NCBI RefSeq assembly: GCF_025602895.1
Contig: NW_026516209.1
Span: 1 to 64,000 of the forward strand
Reading direction: 5' to 3'
Origin: Polychytrium aggregatum
Taxonomy: Eukaryota; Chytridiomycota; Chytridiomycetes; Polychytriales
DNA length: 64,000 nt
Shown: positions 26,801-33,788 of the stretch, piece after piece
Layout of the letters: every line of letters begins with the position of its first letter
Numbering within the stretch: position 1 is the first letter of the stretch
Made by a program: the position numbers and the translations under genes
The notes under the pieces: generated by a model
Database searches by the model: none
What the model saw: only the letters and a program-made list of their open reading frames with translations
What the model was told of the DNA's origin: nothing

Positions 26801-27731
26801 CACCAAGCACGGTCTTCCAGACGATATCGTCTCAGACCGAGGATCTACCTTTGCCTCCAAGTTCTTCCAAGCCGTCCTGACCCGCCTCAAGATCAAGCAC
26901 AAGATGTCGACTGCCTTCCATCCGCAGACCGACGGCCAGACCGAGCGGGTCAACGCCATCCTCGAGCAGTACCTCCGCTGCTTCATCAACTTCCAGCAAG
27001 ACGACTGGGCCCAGCTTCTCCCTCACGCCGAGTTCACCTACAACAACACCTCTCAAGCAACCCTCGGCTGCTCCCCCTTCTTTGCCTACACCGGCTACCA
27101 CCCTCGTTTTTCCGTCGCCCTTCCCCGCACCACCAAGAATGCCTCCGTCGCCGACGATCAAGCCCGAGCCATTCACTCCCTCCACGATGAACTCAAGTTC
27201 AACATCGCCCTTGCCCAGGACTCCCAAGCCAAGTTCTACGACCCCGGCCACTCCCCTTCCCCTCCGTTCAAGGTTGGAGACCGAGTCTGGCTCTCCGCCA
27301 AGAACATCAAGACCCAGCGACCCACGGCCAAGCTCGACCACACCAAGCTTGGGCCGTTCAAGATCGTCGCTCAAGTCGGTTCCCGCGCTTTCAAGTTGGA
27401 CTTGCCCTCGTCCATGCGCATCCATCCGGTGTTCCACGTCTCCCTGCTCGAACCCGCCGCCGATGACAAGATCCCAGGTCGAATCATCCCGCCCCCTCCA
27501 CCCATCCAAGTCGACGGCCACGACGAATGGGAAGTCGAACAGATCCTGGACTCCAGGCTGTTCCGAGGTAAGCTCCAGTATCTTGTGCACTGGCGTGGCT
27601 ACACGGTGATGGACTGCACCTGGGAGCCCGCCAGCAATCTTGCACATTGTCCGGAGCCTGTCACTGCCTACCACTCCTCTCATCCCTCGAAGCCTGGCCC
27701 TCTCGGAGCTCGGGCCTTGAGAGGGGGGTAG
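23850..27731 (+). CDS. Gypsy-E pol: protease, RT, RNase H, integrase, chromodomain
   Basis: This polyprotein of about 1290 residues is read by -1 frameshift. Protease has [18 protein letters not shown] Pro/Ala/Ser linker with repeated PAESPA-like units follows. RT shows [56 protein letters not shown] and VYLDDILIYS. RNase H has IEADASDYALGAVLSQ and VTDHKNLEYF. Integrase has CDTCQRNKHSRHKPYG, VSVDFITQLPESSGH, IVSDRGSTFAS and FHPQTDGQTERVNAILEQYL. The chromodomain is EWEVEQILDSRLFRG and LVHWRGYTVMDCTWEP. The stop codon TAG is the last three bases before the right LTR, so the polypurine tract is coding. The frame is intact. Confidence 0.95.
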   Translation, partial: GKLLCLEKVGGAFLGVNHVINLPPVNVSTVNHSSAFCHLAPVTIATVSTALASSSSPPEPDIQRQPSLAVTLLCGPESIRATAMIDTGAVTSFMDTGFAATHALPTFETSFVITLADGSSMESSLGVCVSMITGISHYEQISFALIPLASYPIILGMDWIKKHKPYFDWHHDSIFLPCTSIHSLASPFSPEPQSSRSSPAESPAEVPAEPAVSLPESKIVPAESPAKSPAVPEILPALPPAVPKPSPALPPAVPKTKTQSLPSVSLIGSIPFQHAVQKEGLEVFLLDAARVLSLCSVDAGAKPKAEPSVPSKYSSFAKVFSKSEADKLPQHRPYDHTIPLVEGASPSFGPVYNLSKPEMDALHTYIQENLSKGFIRRSESPAGAPVLFVKKKDGSLRLCVDYRALNKITVPNRCPLPLIAETFDNLGKAKIFTKLDMRGAYNLLRIAEGEEWKTAFRCRYGHFEYNVMPFGLTNAPASFQAFVNDVLREYLDQFVVVYLDDILIYSSDPAEHEAHVKKVLTKLQDAGLSLKLEKCEFDQSSVAFLGFIISPDGISMDPDKVKAIQEWEIPRSAHDIQVFLGLANFYRRFVKDYSKIATPLTDLLKKDIKFSWSPSAQTSFLKLKECLSTGPVLRHFDPERQCVIEADASDYALGAVLSQRDDEGLLHPVAFYSRKLLDAEMNYQIYDKELLAIVAAFKQWRHYLEFSSQATEVVTDHKNLEYFQTSRNLSRRQVRWSEILGDYNFVIRYRPGTLNNAADALSRKDKFPKEGGDSRSSPNTQTLLPPKLFVSALRAVPVAPESEDIAALIKSSLKKDSTFGPILSQVLKNPASCPGYSVDNDLLLFEGLVCVPDVPELKRKILVECHDSPTAGHFGVAKTFELVSRTFHWPTMGRYIKEYVSGCDTCQRNKHSRHKPYGLLASLPVPDRPWSSVSVDFITQLPESSGHTAICVFVDRFTKMAHFVPSSNEANAEDTARMFVEHVFTKHGLPDDIVSDRGSTFASKFFQAVLTRLKIKHKMSTAFHPQTDGQTERVNAILEQYLRCFINFQQDDWAQLLPHAEFTYNNTSQATLGCSPFFAYTGYHPRFSVALPRTTKNASVADDQARAIHSLHDELKFNIALAQDSQAKFYDPGHSPSPPFKVGDRVWLSAKNIKTQRPTAKLDHTKLGPFKIVAQVGSRAFKLDLPSSMRIHPVFHVSLLEPAADDKIPGRIIPPPPPIQVDGHDEWEVEQILDSRLFRGKLQYLVHWRGYTVMDCTWEPASNLAHCPEPVTAYHSSHPSKPGPLGARALRGG

Positions 27732-28312
27732 TGTCATGAACACCCTCTGCCTTTGCCCTCTTCCTTCCTTTACCCTTGCCCTTTCCTTTCTGTTTGCCTG
27801 CCTTAGCGCTTTCCCTTCCTTCTGTTTGTTTGTTTCCCGCGCTGTGCTGCCTTGTTGTCTTCCCGCCAGCACGCGCGCTGTCTGTGTTCCGTTCCCGTTT
27901 CCTTGCTGTTGGTCATGGGTTACGCCCACAACGCCGCCTCGACGCCGCCTGACGCCTTGGCGCCGCCATGCCGCCGCCACTGACGCCCGCTGACTCACGG
28001 ATCCCGAGTCACGGCCGCCACCTGCTTCGCTCGCTGCTTCGCCCTCCCCGCCGCTGCTTCGCTCCTGCCCCCTCGCTCTGCAGCGTCGATCCTTGGCGCT
28101 CGCATAAATAGCCCTCCGACCAGCCTCTGTCCTTTGCCTTCGTCTTGCCACTTTGTATTTTTAGTATCCTAAGCCTTGGATCTAGAATAAAACTTTGGCT
28201 TTACACTTGACACTCTGTGTCCCAGTCCAGTCCCCGCTCCTCTCCCTACGTTCGAGTCTTGTATTAGGACTCTTGCGCACTTCCCTGCTTGCCCCGTTGT
28301 CCAGTCTTGACA
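27732..28312 (+). repeat. LTR-E, right copy
   Basis: 581 bp equal by eye to the left LTR, followed by the CGAGC duplication. A short inverted repeat (CCCTCTC ... GAGAGGG) spans the polypurine tract just before it. Gypsy-C has a related CCTCT ... AGAGG repeat at the same place. Confidence 0.95.
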
Positions 28313-29060
28313 CGAGCAGTACTTGCGCTGCTATGTCAACTATCAACAGGACAACTGGGCCGACCTGCTCCCTCATGCCGAATTCGCCTACAACAATGCC
28401 TCGCAAGCTACCCTGGGCTGCTCGCCGTTTTACGCCTACACCGGTCACAACCCAAGGTTCTCCGTTGTCCTGCCCCGCACCTCCCGCTCCCTGTCCGCCG
28501 GCCAAGACCACGCCAAGTCGCTCCAAGACCTCCACGACGAGCTCGGCTTCAACATCAAACTTGCTCAAGAGACTCAAGCTCGACACTACGACGCCCACCG
28601 CACGACGGGACCGGACTTCAAGATCGGCGACCGAGTGTGGCTATCGTCGAGGAACATCAAAACGGCCAGGCCCACCCGGAAGCTCGACCATCGCAAGCTC
28701 GGCCCCTTCCCGATCCTGGCCAAGATTGGCTCACGGGCCTACAAGTTGAAACTGCCCGCAAGTATGAAAATCCATCCAGTGTTCCATGTGTCCCTCCTCG
28801 AGCCCGCTAAAGACGACAAGATTCCTGGAAGGCCACCTGTCCCGCTGCCTCCCATCCAAGTCGACGACCACGAGGAGTGGGAGATCGAAGCCATTCTCGA
28901 CTCCCGGATCCACCGCGGTAAGCTGCAGTATCTCGTGCATTGGAAGGGTTGGACGCCATCGGACTCCACATGGGAGCCGGCGGACGGCTTCGACCATGCA
29001 CGTGACGCGGTCGCGGAGTACCACAACAAAAACGCGACACGACCACGCCCTGCCAGGTAG
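28313..29060 (+). CDS. Gypsy-C pol fragment 3: integrase C-terminus and chromodomain
   Basis: This completes Gypsy-C pol (28313-28317 is the second CGAGC). It reads YVNYQQDNWADLLPHAEFAY, then GDRVWLSSRNIKTARPTRKL, the GPFPILAKIGSRAYKLKLP module, and a chromodomain (EWEIEAILDSRIHRG, LVHWKGWTPSDSTWEP). The stop is at 29058-29060. Unlike D and E, about 750 bp of non-coding sequence separates the stop from the right LTR. Confidence 0.94.
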
Positions 29061-29806
29061 AGTCTGTAGTACAGTGGCTAACCCCCGCTGTGCACACCCC
29101 AAAGGTCGCCAGTTCGACTCCCGGGGGTCCAAATTTGGTCGTCAGCAATGGCGGCTGGAGGAGGGCCCCTGGGGGTCGGGTCGGTTACTGGAGGGGTTGC
29201 ATCCAGAATGATGGATGTTACAGGCTCTGCCTATGTCAGGAGTACGAGGTTTCTTCAGGTTGACGTCTCGGGTAGCGCTCAAGCGGGCGCGTTGACCCGT
29301 GAGTAATTGAGTGGGGGCACTTCTTCCATTAACCGTGGGGGAAGTGTTCTAAGAAGGGTCAGCGAGCATAACGTTGGAGTAGCGATCCTATGGCTTTACG
29401 ACTCCGCCTGATACAACACACCGTACCTTACAGTCGCTCGTTCGGGAACTTTAGTTTGGGACTTTAGTCCAGGACTTGCGATAGTGGGTCGGCACCGTTG
29501 TGTCAGCTTTAAAAATAGTAGTAGTCTCTGAGGGTATACATGGTTATACTGGGAGCTATTGGGGATGCGCCTCCGAACCTTTTGCATTTTTTTCACAAGT
29601 CCTTTCCCCCCTCACGCCTAAGTACAAACGTTATGTACCCTGGCCTTGAGTATTGCCTTCTATTCTTCTGTTATTCTTTTATGCGCATATGACCTCTGAT
29701 GTTCGTATTTCTGTTCTGCTTGATTTCCAACTTGGTTATTTTCCTTCTTGCTTGATTGCCGTTTTGACTTGGCCTCTCGGGGTTCGGCCCTTAGAGGGGG
29801 AGGTAC
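29061..29806 (+). other. Gypsy-C 3' untranslated region with tRNA-like promoter boxes
   Basis: No gene is seen. Near the start are a pol III A-box-like TAGTACAGTGG and, 33 nt later, a B-box-like AGTTCGACTCC, with tRNA-like spacing. Neither the acceptor nor the T stem closes properly, so this is not a functional tRNA. A tRNA-derived SINE captured in the 3' UTR is possible. The region ends in the purine tract AGAGGGGGAGG inside a CCTCT ... AGAGG inverted repeat. Confidence 0.5.
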
Positions 29807-30187
29807 TGTCATGAACCGGCCGGGCCCTAGCCCTCCTGGTTCATACAGGTCCCTCACTGCGCCACGATCACTGCGCCACGATCACTGCGCCACGACCACT
29901 GCGCCACGATCACTGCGCCGTGCCGCAGCGACTACGCTTTTCTTCTCTTCCTTCGTTCATCCACCCCACGGACGAAGATATAAACCCGCCTTCGGCCTAC
30001 AGGTTTAGATCTTCGTCTCACCTCCTGTATTGTAGTTAGGAGTGCACTTGGCACTCTAATACATTGGTCAGTCATTACGCTTGTGCCTCTTGCTGTGTGC
30101 CGTGAGGACTTGCGTGTGGATCTCAAGTCTGGCTTGGGGTTCGCTTTATTTCCTGTTGTTAGCCGTTTACCAGTTGAGGTCCTTACA
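29807..30187 (+). repeat. LTR-C, right copy
   Basis: 381 bp matching the left copy by eye, including the 14-bp tandem repeat at 29855-29920. It is followed by the CCAGA duplication (30188-30192) and LINE-B coding sequence. Confidence 0.95.
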
Positions 30188-30732
30188 CCAGATCATCATG
30201 AAGGCGGCGGTCAAAGCTTCGGTTGTCCCCGTGTCGTGGAACGAAGTGTTGATCCACCCCGTGTACAAAAACAAAGGATCAATACTTGACCCGGCAATGT
30301 ACAGGCCAATCGGATTGACACAAGTGCTCCGCAAGATAGCGGAGCACATCCTCCTCCCGTACCTCACAAAGGAAATTGGGACGATGGACATTGTCCAGGG
30401 AGGATTCCGACCAGGACGAGGCACGCTCGACCAGGTCTACTCCCTGGACAGCCTGATTCGGATGAAGAGGCTCCAAGGCTTGGAGTACTCCTTGGTGTTC
30501 CTGGACATCAAGGCGGCGTACGACACCGTCTGGAGGGAACGCCTGTGGGAAAAAATCAAAGATAGAGGAGCAAGCTCGACCGCACTCGGGATCCTCAAGG
30601 CGCTGTTTGAAAGGACAATGGTGAGAGTCGCCAGCAAGGGACGTCGGTCAGAACCTGTGTGGCTCCAAAAAGGGCTCATACAGGGATCTGTACTGAGTCC
30701 CTTGCTGTTCAGCGCTTTCATCGATGACTTAC
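30188..30732 (+). CDS. LINE-B ORF2 fragment 2 (RT palm/fingers)
   Basis: This continues LINE-B RT after the Gypsy-C duplication: NKGSILDPAMYRPIGL, QGGFRPGRGTLDQVYS, FLDIKAAYDTVWRERLW, GLIQGSVLSPLLFS. It is interrupted at FIDDL by Gypsy-F. The last five bases CTTAC (30728-30732) are repeated at 33789-33793. It corresponds to LINE-A positions about 1170-1705. Confidence 0.93.
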
Positions 30733-30959
30733 TGTCATGAACCGAGTTTCCTTGCCTTGTATCTTGCCTAGTTATCTTGCCTTGTCCTTGAAATGAACTT
30801 TGTATTTTTAGTATCCTAAGCCTTGGATCTAGAATAAAACTTTGGCTTTACACTTGACACTCTGTGTCCCAGTCCAGTCCCCGCTCCTCTCCCTACGTTC
30901 GAGTCTTGTATTAGGACTCTTGCGCACTTCCCTGCTTGCCCCGTTGTCCAGTCTTGACA
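30733..30959 (+). repeat. LTR-F, left copy
   Basis: 227 bp, TGTCATGAACCGAG ... GTCTTGACA, matching 33562-33788 by eye. The first 64 bp (U3) have no obvious TATA box and are not found in LTR-E. The remaining 163 bp match LTR-E. The exact self-primer segment of E is missing, but TCTTGCC, complementary to 7 nt of the primer site, occurs twice (30762-30768, 30775-30781). Confidence 0.94.
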
Positions 30960-30961
30960 CT

Positions 30962-30970
30962 TGGCAAGAC
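30962..30970 (+). promoter_or_regulatory. Gypsy-F primer-binding site
   Basis: TGGCAAGAC two bases after the LTR is the same site as in Gypsy-E. With the foreign U3 the LTR complement is reduced to 7 nt, so priming may be weaker or may use Gypsy-E RNA. Confidence 0.6.
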
Positions 30971-31031
30971 CTTCAACAACCCCCCACTTGCCCTGCCTTT
31001 GCCCCCGTTCCCTTCGCTATATCTTTTACCA

Positions 31032-32270
31032 ATGGCTTCCCCTTCGGGCCTTTCCGAGCCCGAGCTCCAGGCCATCCGTGCGGTCATTATCCAGTCCGCC
31101 GAGAACGCCCGTTCTCTCCAGGACTTTTCCAAGTTCCTCCACGATCAGGATGATGCGCTCAACCGCATCACCGATCGTATGGACCAGGTCCTGGCTCGCC
31201 GTGAAGAGGATGTCCGCCAAGTTGTCGCCGCCAGTGTCCAGGAGGCCCTCCGCAGCTACCAGGCCCAGCTACCTCCTCCTGCTCCCGCTCCCGCTCCGAT
31301 CCGTCGTGCAGGTCGCCCCTACTTCGGCGTTCCTGACGACGTCGATGATCCTGCCCAAGACCCCGAGGACAACCCTGCTGGTCGCAACTCTGCCACCAGG
31401 CAGATAGGTCCTCCCGACCGCTTCTCTGGTAAGGACCCGAGCCGCTGCAATGCCTTCCTCTCGCATTGCAGACTGGCCTTCGTGTCCAACCCTCCCCTCT
31501 TCCAGACTGAAAGGGATAAGGTGTTTTACGCCTTATCCTATCTCGATGGTACTGCTGCAGACTACATGCAGCCGTACATCGATCAGTTGGAGAGAGACCC
31601 CGAGTGCTCCCCCCCTGCCATCCGTGACTTTGCCGGTTTTTCCGAGTGGCTCCGTGCTGCCTTTGGCCAGGTTCAGCCCACCATCGCCGCTGCTCGCGAG
31701 ATGGTCAGGCTTTACCAAGTCACCTCCGCCGCCGCCTATGCCGCCGAGTACCGCCGCCAAGCCGTCCACCTCGTCACTTGGTCCCAAGACCCTCTCATGT
31801 TCCACTTCGAGAGTGGACTCAAGCCCTCGGTCCAAGATGAACTCTCCCGCCGCTCCTTCGACAACCTCGAAGATCTTATGCAAGCGGCGATCGCCATCGA
31901 CAACCGCCAGGAGGACCAACGTTCCCGCCGTCCCAACCACCGCTCCGCTCCTGCTCCTGCTCCTGCTCGTCCGGCTCCTCTCCCTTTCCGTCCGGCTCCT
32001 CGTCCCTTCGCTTCTGCTCCTCCTCCTCGCCCCGCTCAAGCCTTCAACGTTCCGCAGCCCATGGACCTCAGCCAGGCTTCCGCTCGCAGGCTGACCGCCG
32101 AGGACAAGGCCGCCCTCCGTGCTGCCAACCGCTGCTTTTATTGCAAGCAGGAAGGGCACATTGCCCTTCGCTGCCCCAATAAGACCTCCTCCCGCTTGGC
32201 TGCCATCGATGCTTCTTTGGCTGTCGTTGATGTGAATAAACTTGACGACCAGGAAAACTTCTCTGCCTAG
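31032..32270 (+). CDS. Gypsy-F gag (copy of Gypsy-E gag)
   Basis: 412 residues, with a predicted protein identical to Gypsy-E Gag, from ATG 31032. The CCHC knuckle (CFYCKQEGHIALRC) is retained. Retention of an intact gag suggests this derivative may make its own capsid protein while borrowing RT and integrase. Confidence 0.93.
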   Translation: MASPSGLSEPELQAIRAVIIQSAENARSLQDFSKFLHDQDDALNRITDRMDQVLARREEDVRQVVAASVQEALRSYQAQLPPPAPAPAPIRRAGRPYFGVPDDVDDPAQDPEDNPAGRNSATRQIGPPDRFSGKDPSRCNAFLSHCRLAFVSNPPLFQTERDKVFYALSYLDGTAADYMQPYIDQLERDPECSPPAIRDFAGFSEWLRAAFGQVQPTIAAAREMVRLYQVTSAAAYAAEYRRQAVHLVTWSQDPLMFHFESGLKPSVQDELSRRSFDNLEDLMQAAIAIDNRQEDQRSRRPNHRSAPAPAPARPAPLPFRPAPRPFASAPPPRPAQAFNVPQPMDLSQASARRLTAEDKAALRAANRCFYCKQEGHIALRCPNKTSSRLAAIDASLAVVDVNKLDDQENFSA

Positions 32271-32295
32271 AAAAGGTCGGAGGAGCTTTCCTAGG
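32252..32295 (+). promoter_or_regulatory. Gypsy-F -1 frameshift signal
   Basis: The same slippery heptamer, spacer and stem-loop as Gypsy-E (offset +8402). It would still produce a Gag-protease fusion. Confidence 0.7.
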
Positions 32296-33550
32296 CGTCA
32301 ATCATGTCATAAATCTTCCTCCTGTAAATGTCTCCACGGTAAATCACTCTTCTGCCTTTTGCCATCTTGCCCCCGTCACCATTGCCACCGTTTCCACCGC
32401 TCTTGCTTCTTCGTCTTCGCCTCCCGAGCCTGACATCCAACGTCAGCCCTCCCTCGCTGTGACTCTGCTGTGCGGTCCAGAGTCCATACGGGCAACCGCC
32501 ATGATCGATACCGGCGCGGTTACTTCGTTTATGGACACTGGATTCGCCGCAACCCACGCTCTCCCCACCTTTGAAACTTCTTTCGTCATCACTCTTGCCG
32601 ATGGCTCTTCGATGGAGTCTAGTCTTGGAGTTTGTGTTTCTATGATCACAGGCATCAGCCACTATGAACAAATCTCGTTCGCGCTGATTCCCTTGGCTTC
32701 ATACCCGATCATCTTGGGTATGGATTGGATCAAGAAACACAAACCCTACTTTGACTGGCACCATGACTCTATTTTCTTGCCTTGCACCTCTATCCACAGT
32801 TTGGCCTCCCCGTTCTCTCCCGAGCCACAGTCCTCTAGGTCCAGCCCTGCCGAGTCCCCTGCTGAGGTCCCCGCCGAGCCTGCCGTGTCCCTGCCCGAGT
32901 CCAAGATTGTTCCTGCCGAGTCCCCAGCCAAGTCCCCAGCCGTGCCCGAGATCCTCCCTGCCTTGCCTCCTGCCGTGCCCAAGCCCAGTCCTGCCTTGCC
33001 TCCTGCCGTCCCCAAGACCAAGACCCAGTCCCTACCCAGCGTCAGCCTGATCGGCAGCATCCCCTTCCAGCACGCCGTCCAGAAGGAAGGCCTGGAAGTG
33101 TTCCTCTTGGATGCTGCCCGAGTCCTGTCCCTCTGCTCCGTCGACGCTGGAGCCAAGCCCAAGGCCGAGCCCTCTGTCCCCTCCAAGTACTCGTCCTTTG
33201 CCAAGGTGTTTTCCAAGTCCGAGGCCGACAAGCTCCCCCAGCACCGCCCTTACGACCACACGATCCCGTTGGTCGAAGGTGCGTCTCCGTCGTTTGGGCC
33301 CGTCTACAACCTCTCCAAGCCGGAGATGGACGCCCTCCACACCTACATCCAAGAGAACTTGTCCAAGGGTTTCATCCGCCGTTCCGAGTCCCCTGCCAGT
33401 GCCCCAGTTCGCCGAGTTCGTTTAAGGTGTCTGCATACCAGTCTGGAGGTTGCCGGTTCGAAACCGATGCTGACACTGAATTTCGGAAAAGCCCGAGCTG
33501 GGGTGCCGTTCATGTTCCAGTCCTATCGAGCCATTATGGCTGACCTATAA
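32252..33550 (+). CDS. Gypsy-F pol remnant: protease and RT N-terminus with foreign C-terminus
   Basis: In the -1 frame this gives a protease ([17 protein letters not shown]), the linker and the first RT strand region up to SESPASAPV. At 33408/33409 sequence identity with Gypsy-E stops and the frame reads 47 foreign residues to a stop at 33548-33550. No RT catalytic motif is present. One substitution (GGT to AGT, Gly to Ser) is seen just before the junction. Confidence 0.9.
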   Translation, partial: GKLLCLEKVGGAFLGVNHVINLPPVNVSTVNHSSAFCHLAPVTIATVSTALASSSSPPEPDIQRQPSLAVTLLCGPESIRATAMIDTGAVTSFMDTGFAATHALPTFETSFVITLADGSSMESSLGVCVSMITGISHYEQISFALIPLASYPIILGMDWIKKHKPYFDWHHDSIFLPCTSIHSLASPFSPEPQSSRSSPAESPAEVPAEPAVSLPESKIVPAESPAKSPAVPEILPALPPAVPKPSPALPPAVPKTKTQSLPSVSLIGSIPFQHAVQKEGLEVFLLDAARVLSLCSVDAGAKPKAEPSVPSKYSSFAKVFSKSEADKLPQHRPYDHTIPLVEGASPSFGPVYNLSKPEMDALHTYIQENLSKGFIRRSESPASAPVRRVRLRCLHTSLEVAGSKPMLTLNFGKARAGVPFMFQSYRAIMADL

Positions 33551-33561
33551 GGGGGAGATAG
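33409..33561 (+). other. Foreign 3' segment of Gypsy-F with tRNA-like motif and polypurine tract
   Basis: These 153 bp have no counterpart in Gypsy-E. They contain GCCGAGTTCG...TTTAAGG and, 34 nt on, GGTTCGAAACC, which resembles the D-arm and T-arm (A and B boxes) of a Leu/Ser-type tRNA. GCCGG-TTCGAAA-CCGAT folds as a partial T-arm but no acceptor stem forms. It ends with the polypurine tract AAGGGGGAGATAG at the LTR. Confidence 0.55.
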
Positions 33562-33788
33562 TGTCATGAACCGAGTTTCCTTGCCTTGTATCTTGCCTAG
33601 TTATCTTGCCTTGTCCTTGAAATGAACTTTGTATTTTTAGTATCCTAAGCCTTGGATCTAGAATAAAACTTTGGCTTTACACTTGACACTCTGTGTCCCA
33701 GTCCAGTCCCCGCTCCTCTCCCTACGTTCGAGTCTTGTATTAGGACTCTTGCGCACTTCCCTGCTTGCCCCGTTGTCCAGTCTTGACA
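33562..33788 (+). repeat. LTR-F, right copy
   Basis: 227 bp equal by eye to 30733-30959, followed by CTTAC (33789-33793), the duplicate of 30728-30732. This shows the chimeric structure itself transposed. Confidence 0.94.

Larger units (their letters stand above)
21977..28312 (+). mobile_element. Gypsy-E, complete Ty3/gypsy chromovirus
   Basis: This 6336-bp element has 581-bp LTRs, a CGAGC duplication, a primer-binding site, and intact gag and pol, and lies in the integrase of Gypsy-C. It is the apparent parent of the R-U5/gag/protease part of Gypsy-F: predicted Gag is identical over its full length. It could be autonomous. Confidence 0.96.
10917..30187 (+). mobile_element. Gypsy-C, Ty3/gypsy chromovirus with two nested insertions
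   Basis: Gypsy-C is a full-length element with 381-bp LTRs and a CCAGA duplication, inserted in LINE-B. It carries Gypsy-D inside RT (13656-20059) and Gypsy-E inside integrase (21977-28312). Without them it is about 6.5 kb. The pol frame rejoins in phase across both insertions (VDY|RALN and LEQ|YLRC). The pieces, LTRs, primer site and frameshift signal are listed separately. Confidence 0.95.
30733..33788 (+). mobile_element. Gypsy-F, chimeric non-autonomous LTR element (gag + protease only)
   Basis: This 3056-bp element has 227-bp LTRs and a CTTAC duplication, inserted in LINE-B RT. From 30797 to 33408 it follows Gypsy-E at constant offset (+8402) through R-U5, primer site, gag, frameshift signal, protease and the first RT residues. 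The next 153 bp and the 64-bp U3 are unrelated to E. RT catalytic region, RNase H, integrase and chromodomain are absent, so it must be mobilised in trans. Confidence 0.93.

Noticed and set aside
29061-29130. Functional tRNA gene after the Gypsy-C stop
   Set aside because: A and B boxes are present, but the acceptor and T stems do not pair; kept only as a tRNA-like segment.
30081-30187. N-terminal coding part of the LINE-B second fragment
   Set aside because: The open frame starts inside the right LTR-C; true LINE-B sequence begins at the duplication (30188).
33409-33480. Functional tRNA-Leu/Ser gene at the end of Gypsy-F
   Set aside because: The acceptor stem cannot form and the 5' portion is replaced by Gypsy-E sequence.
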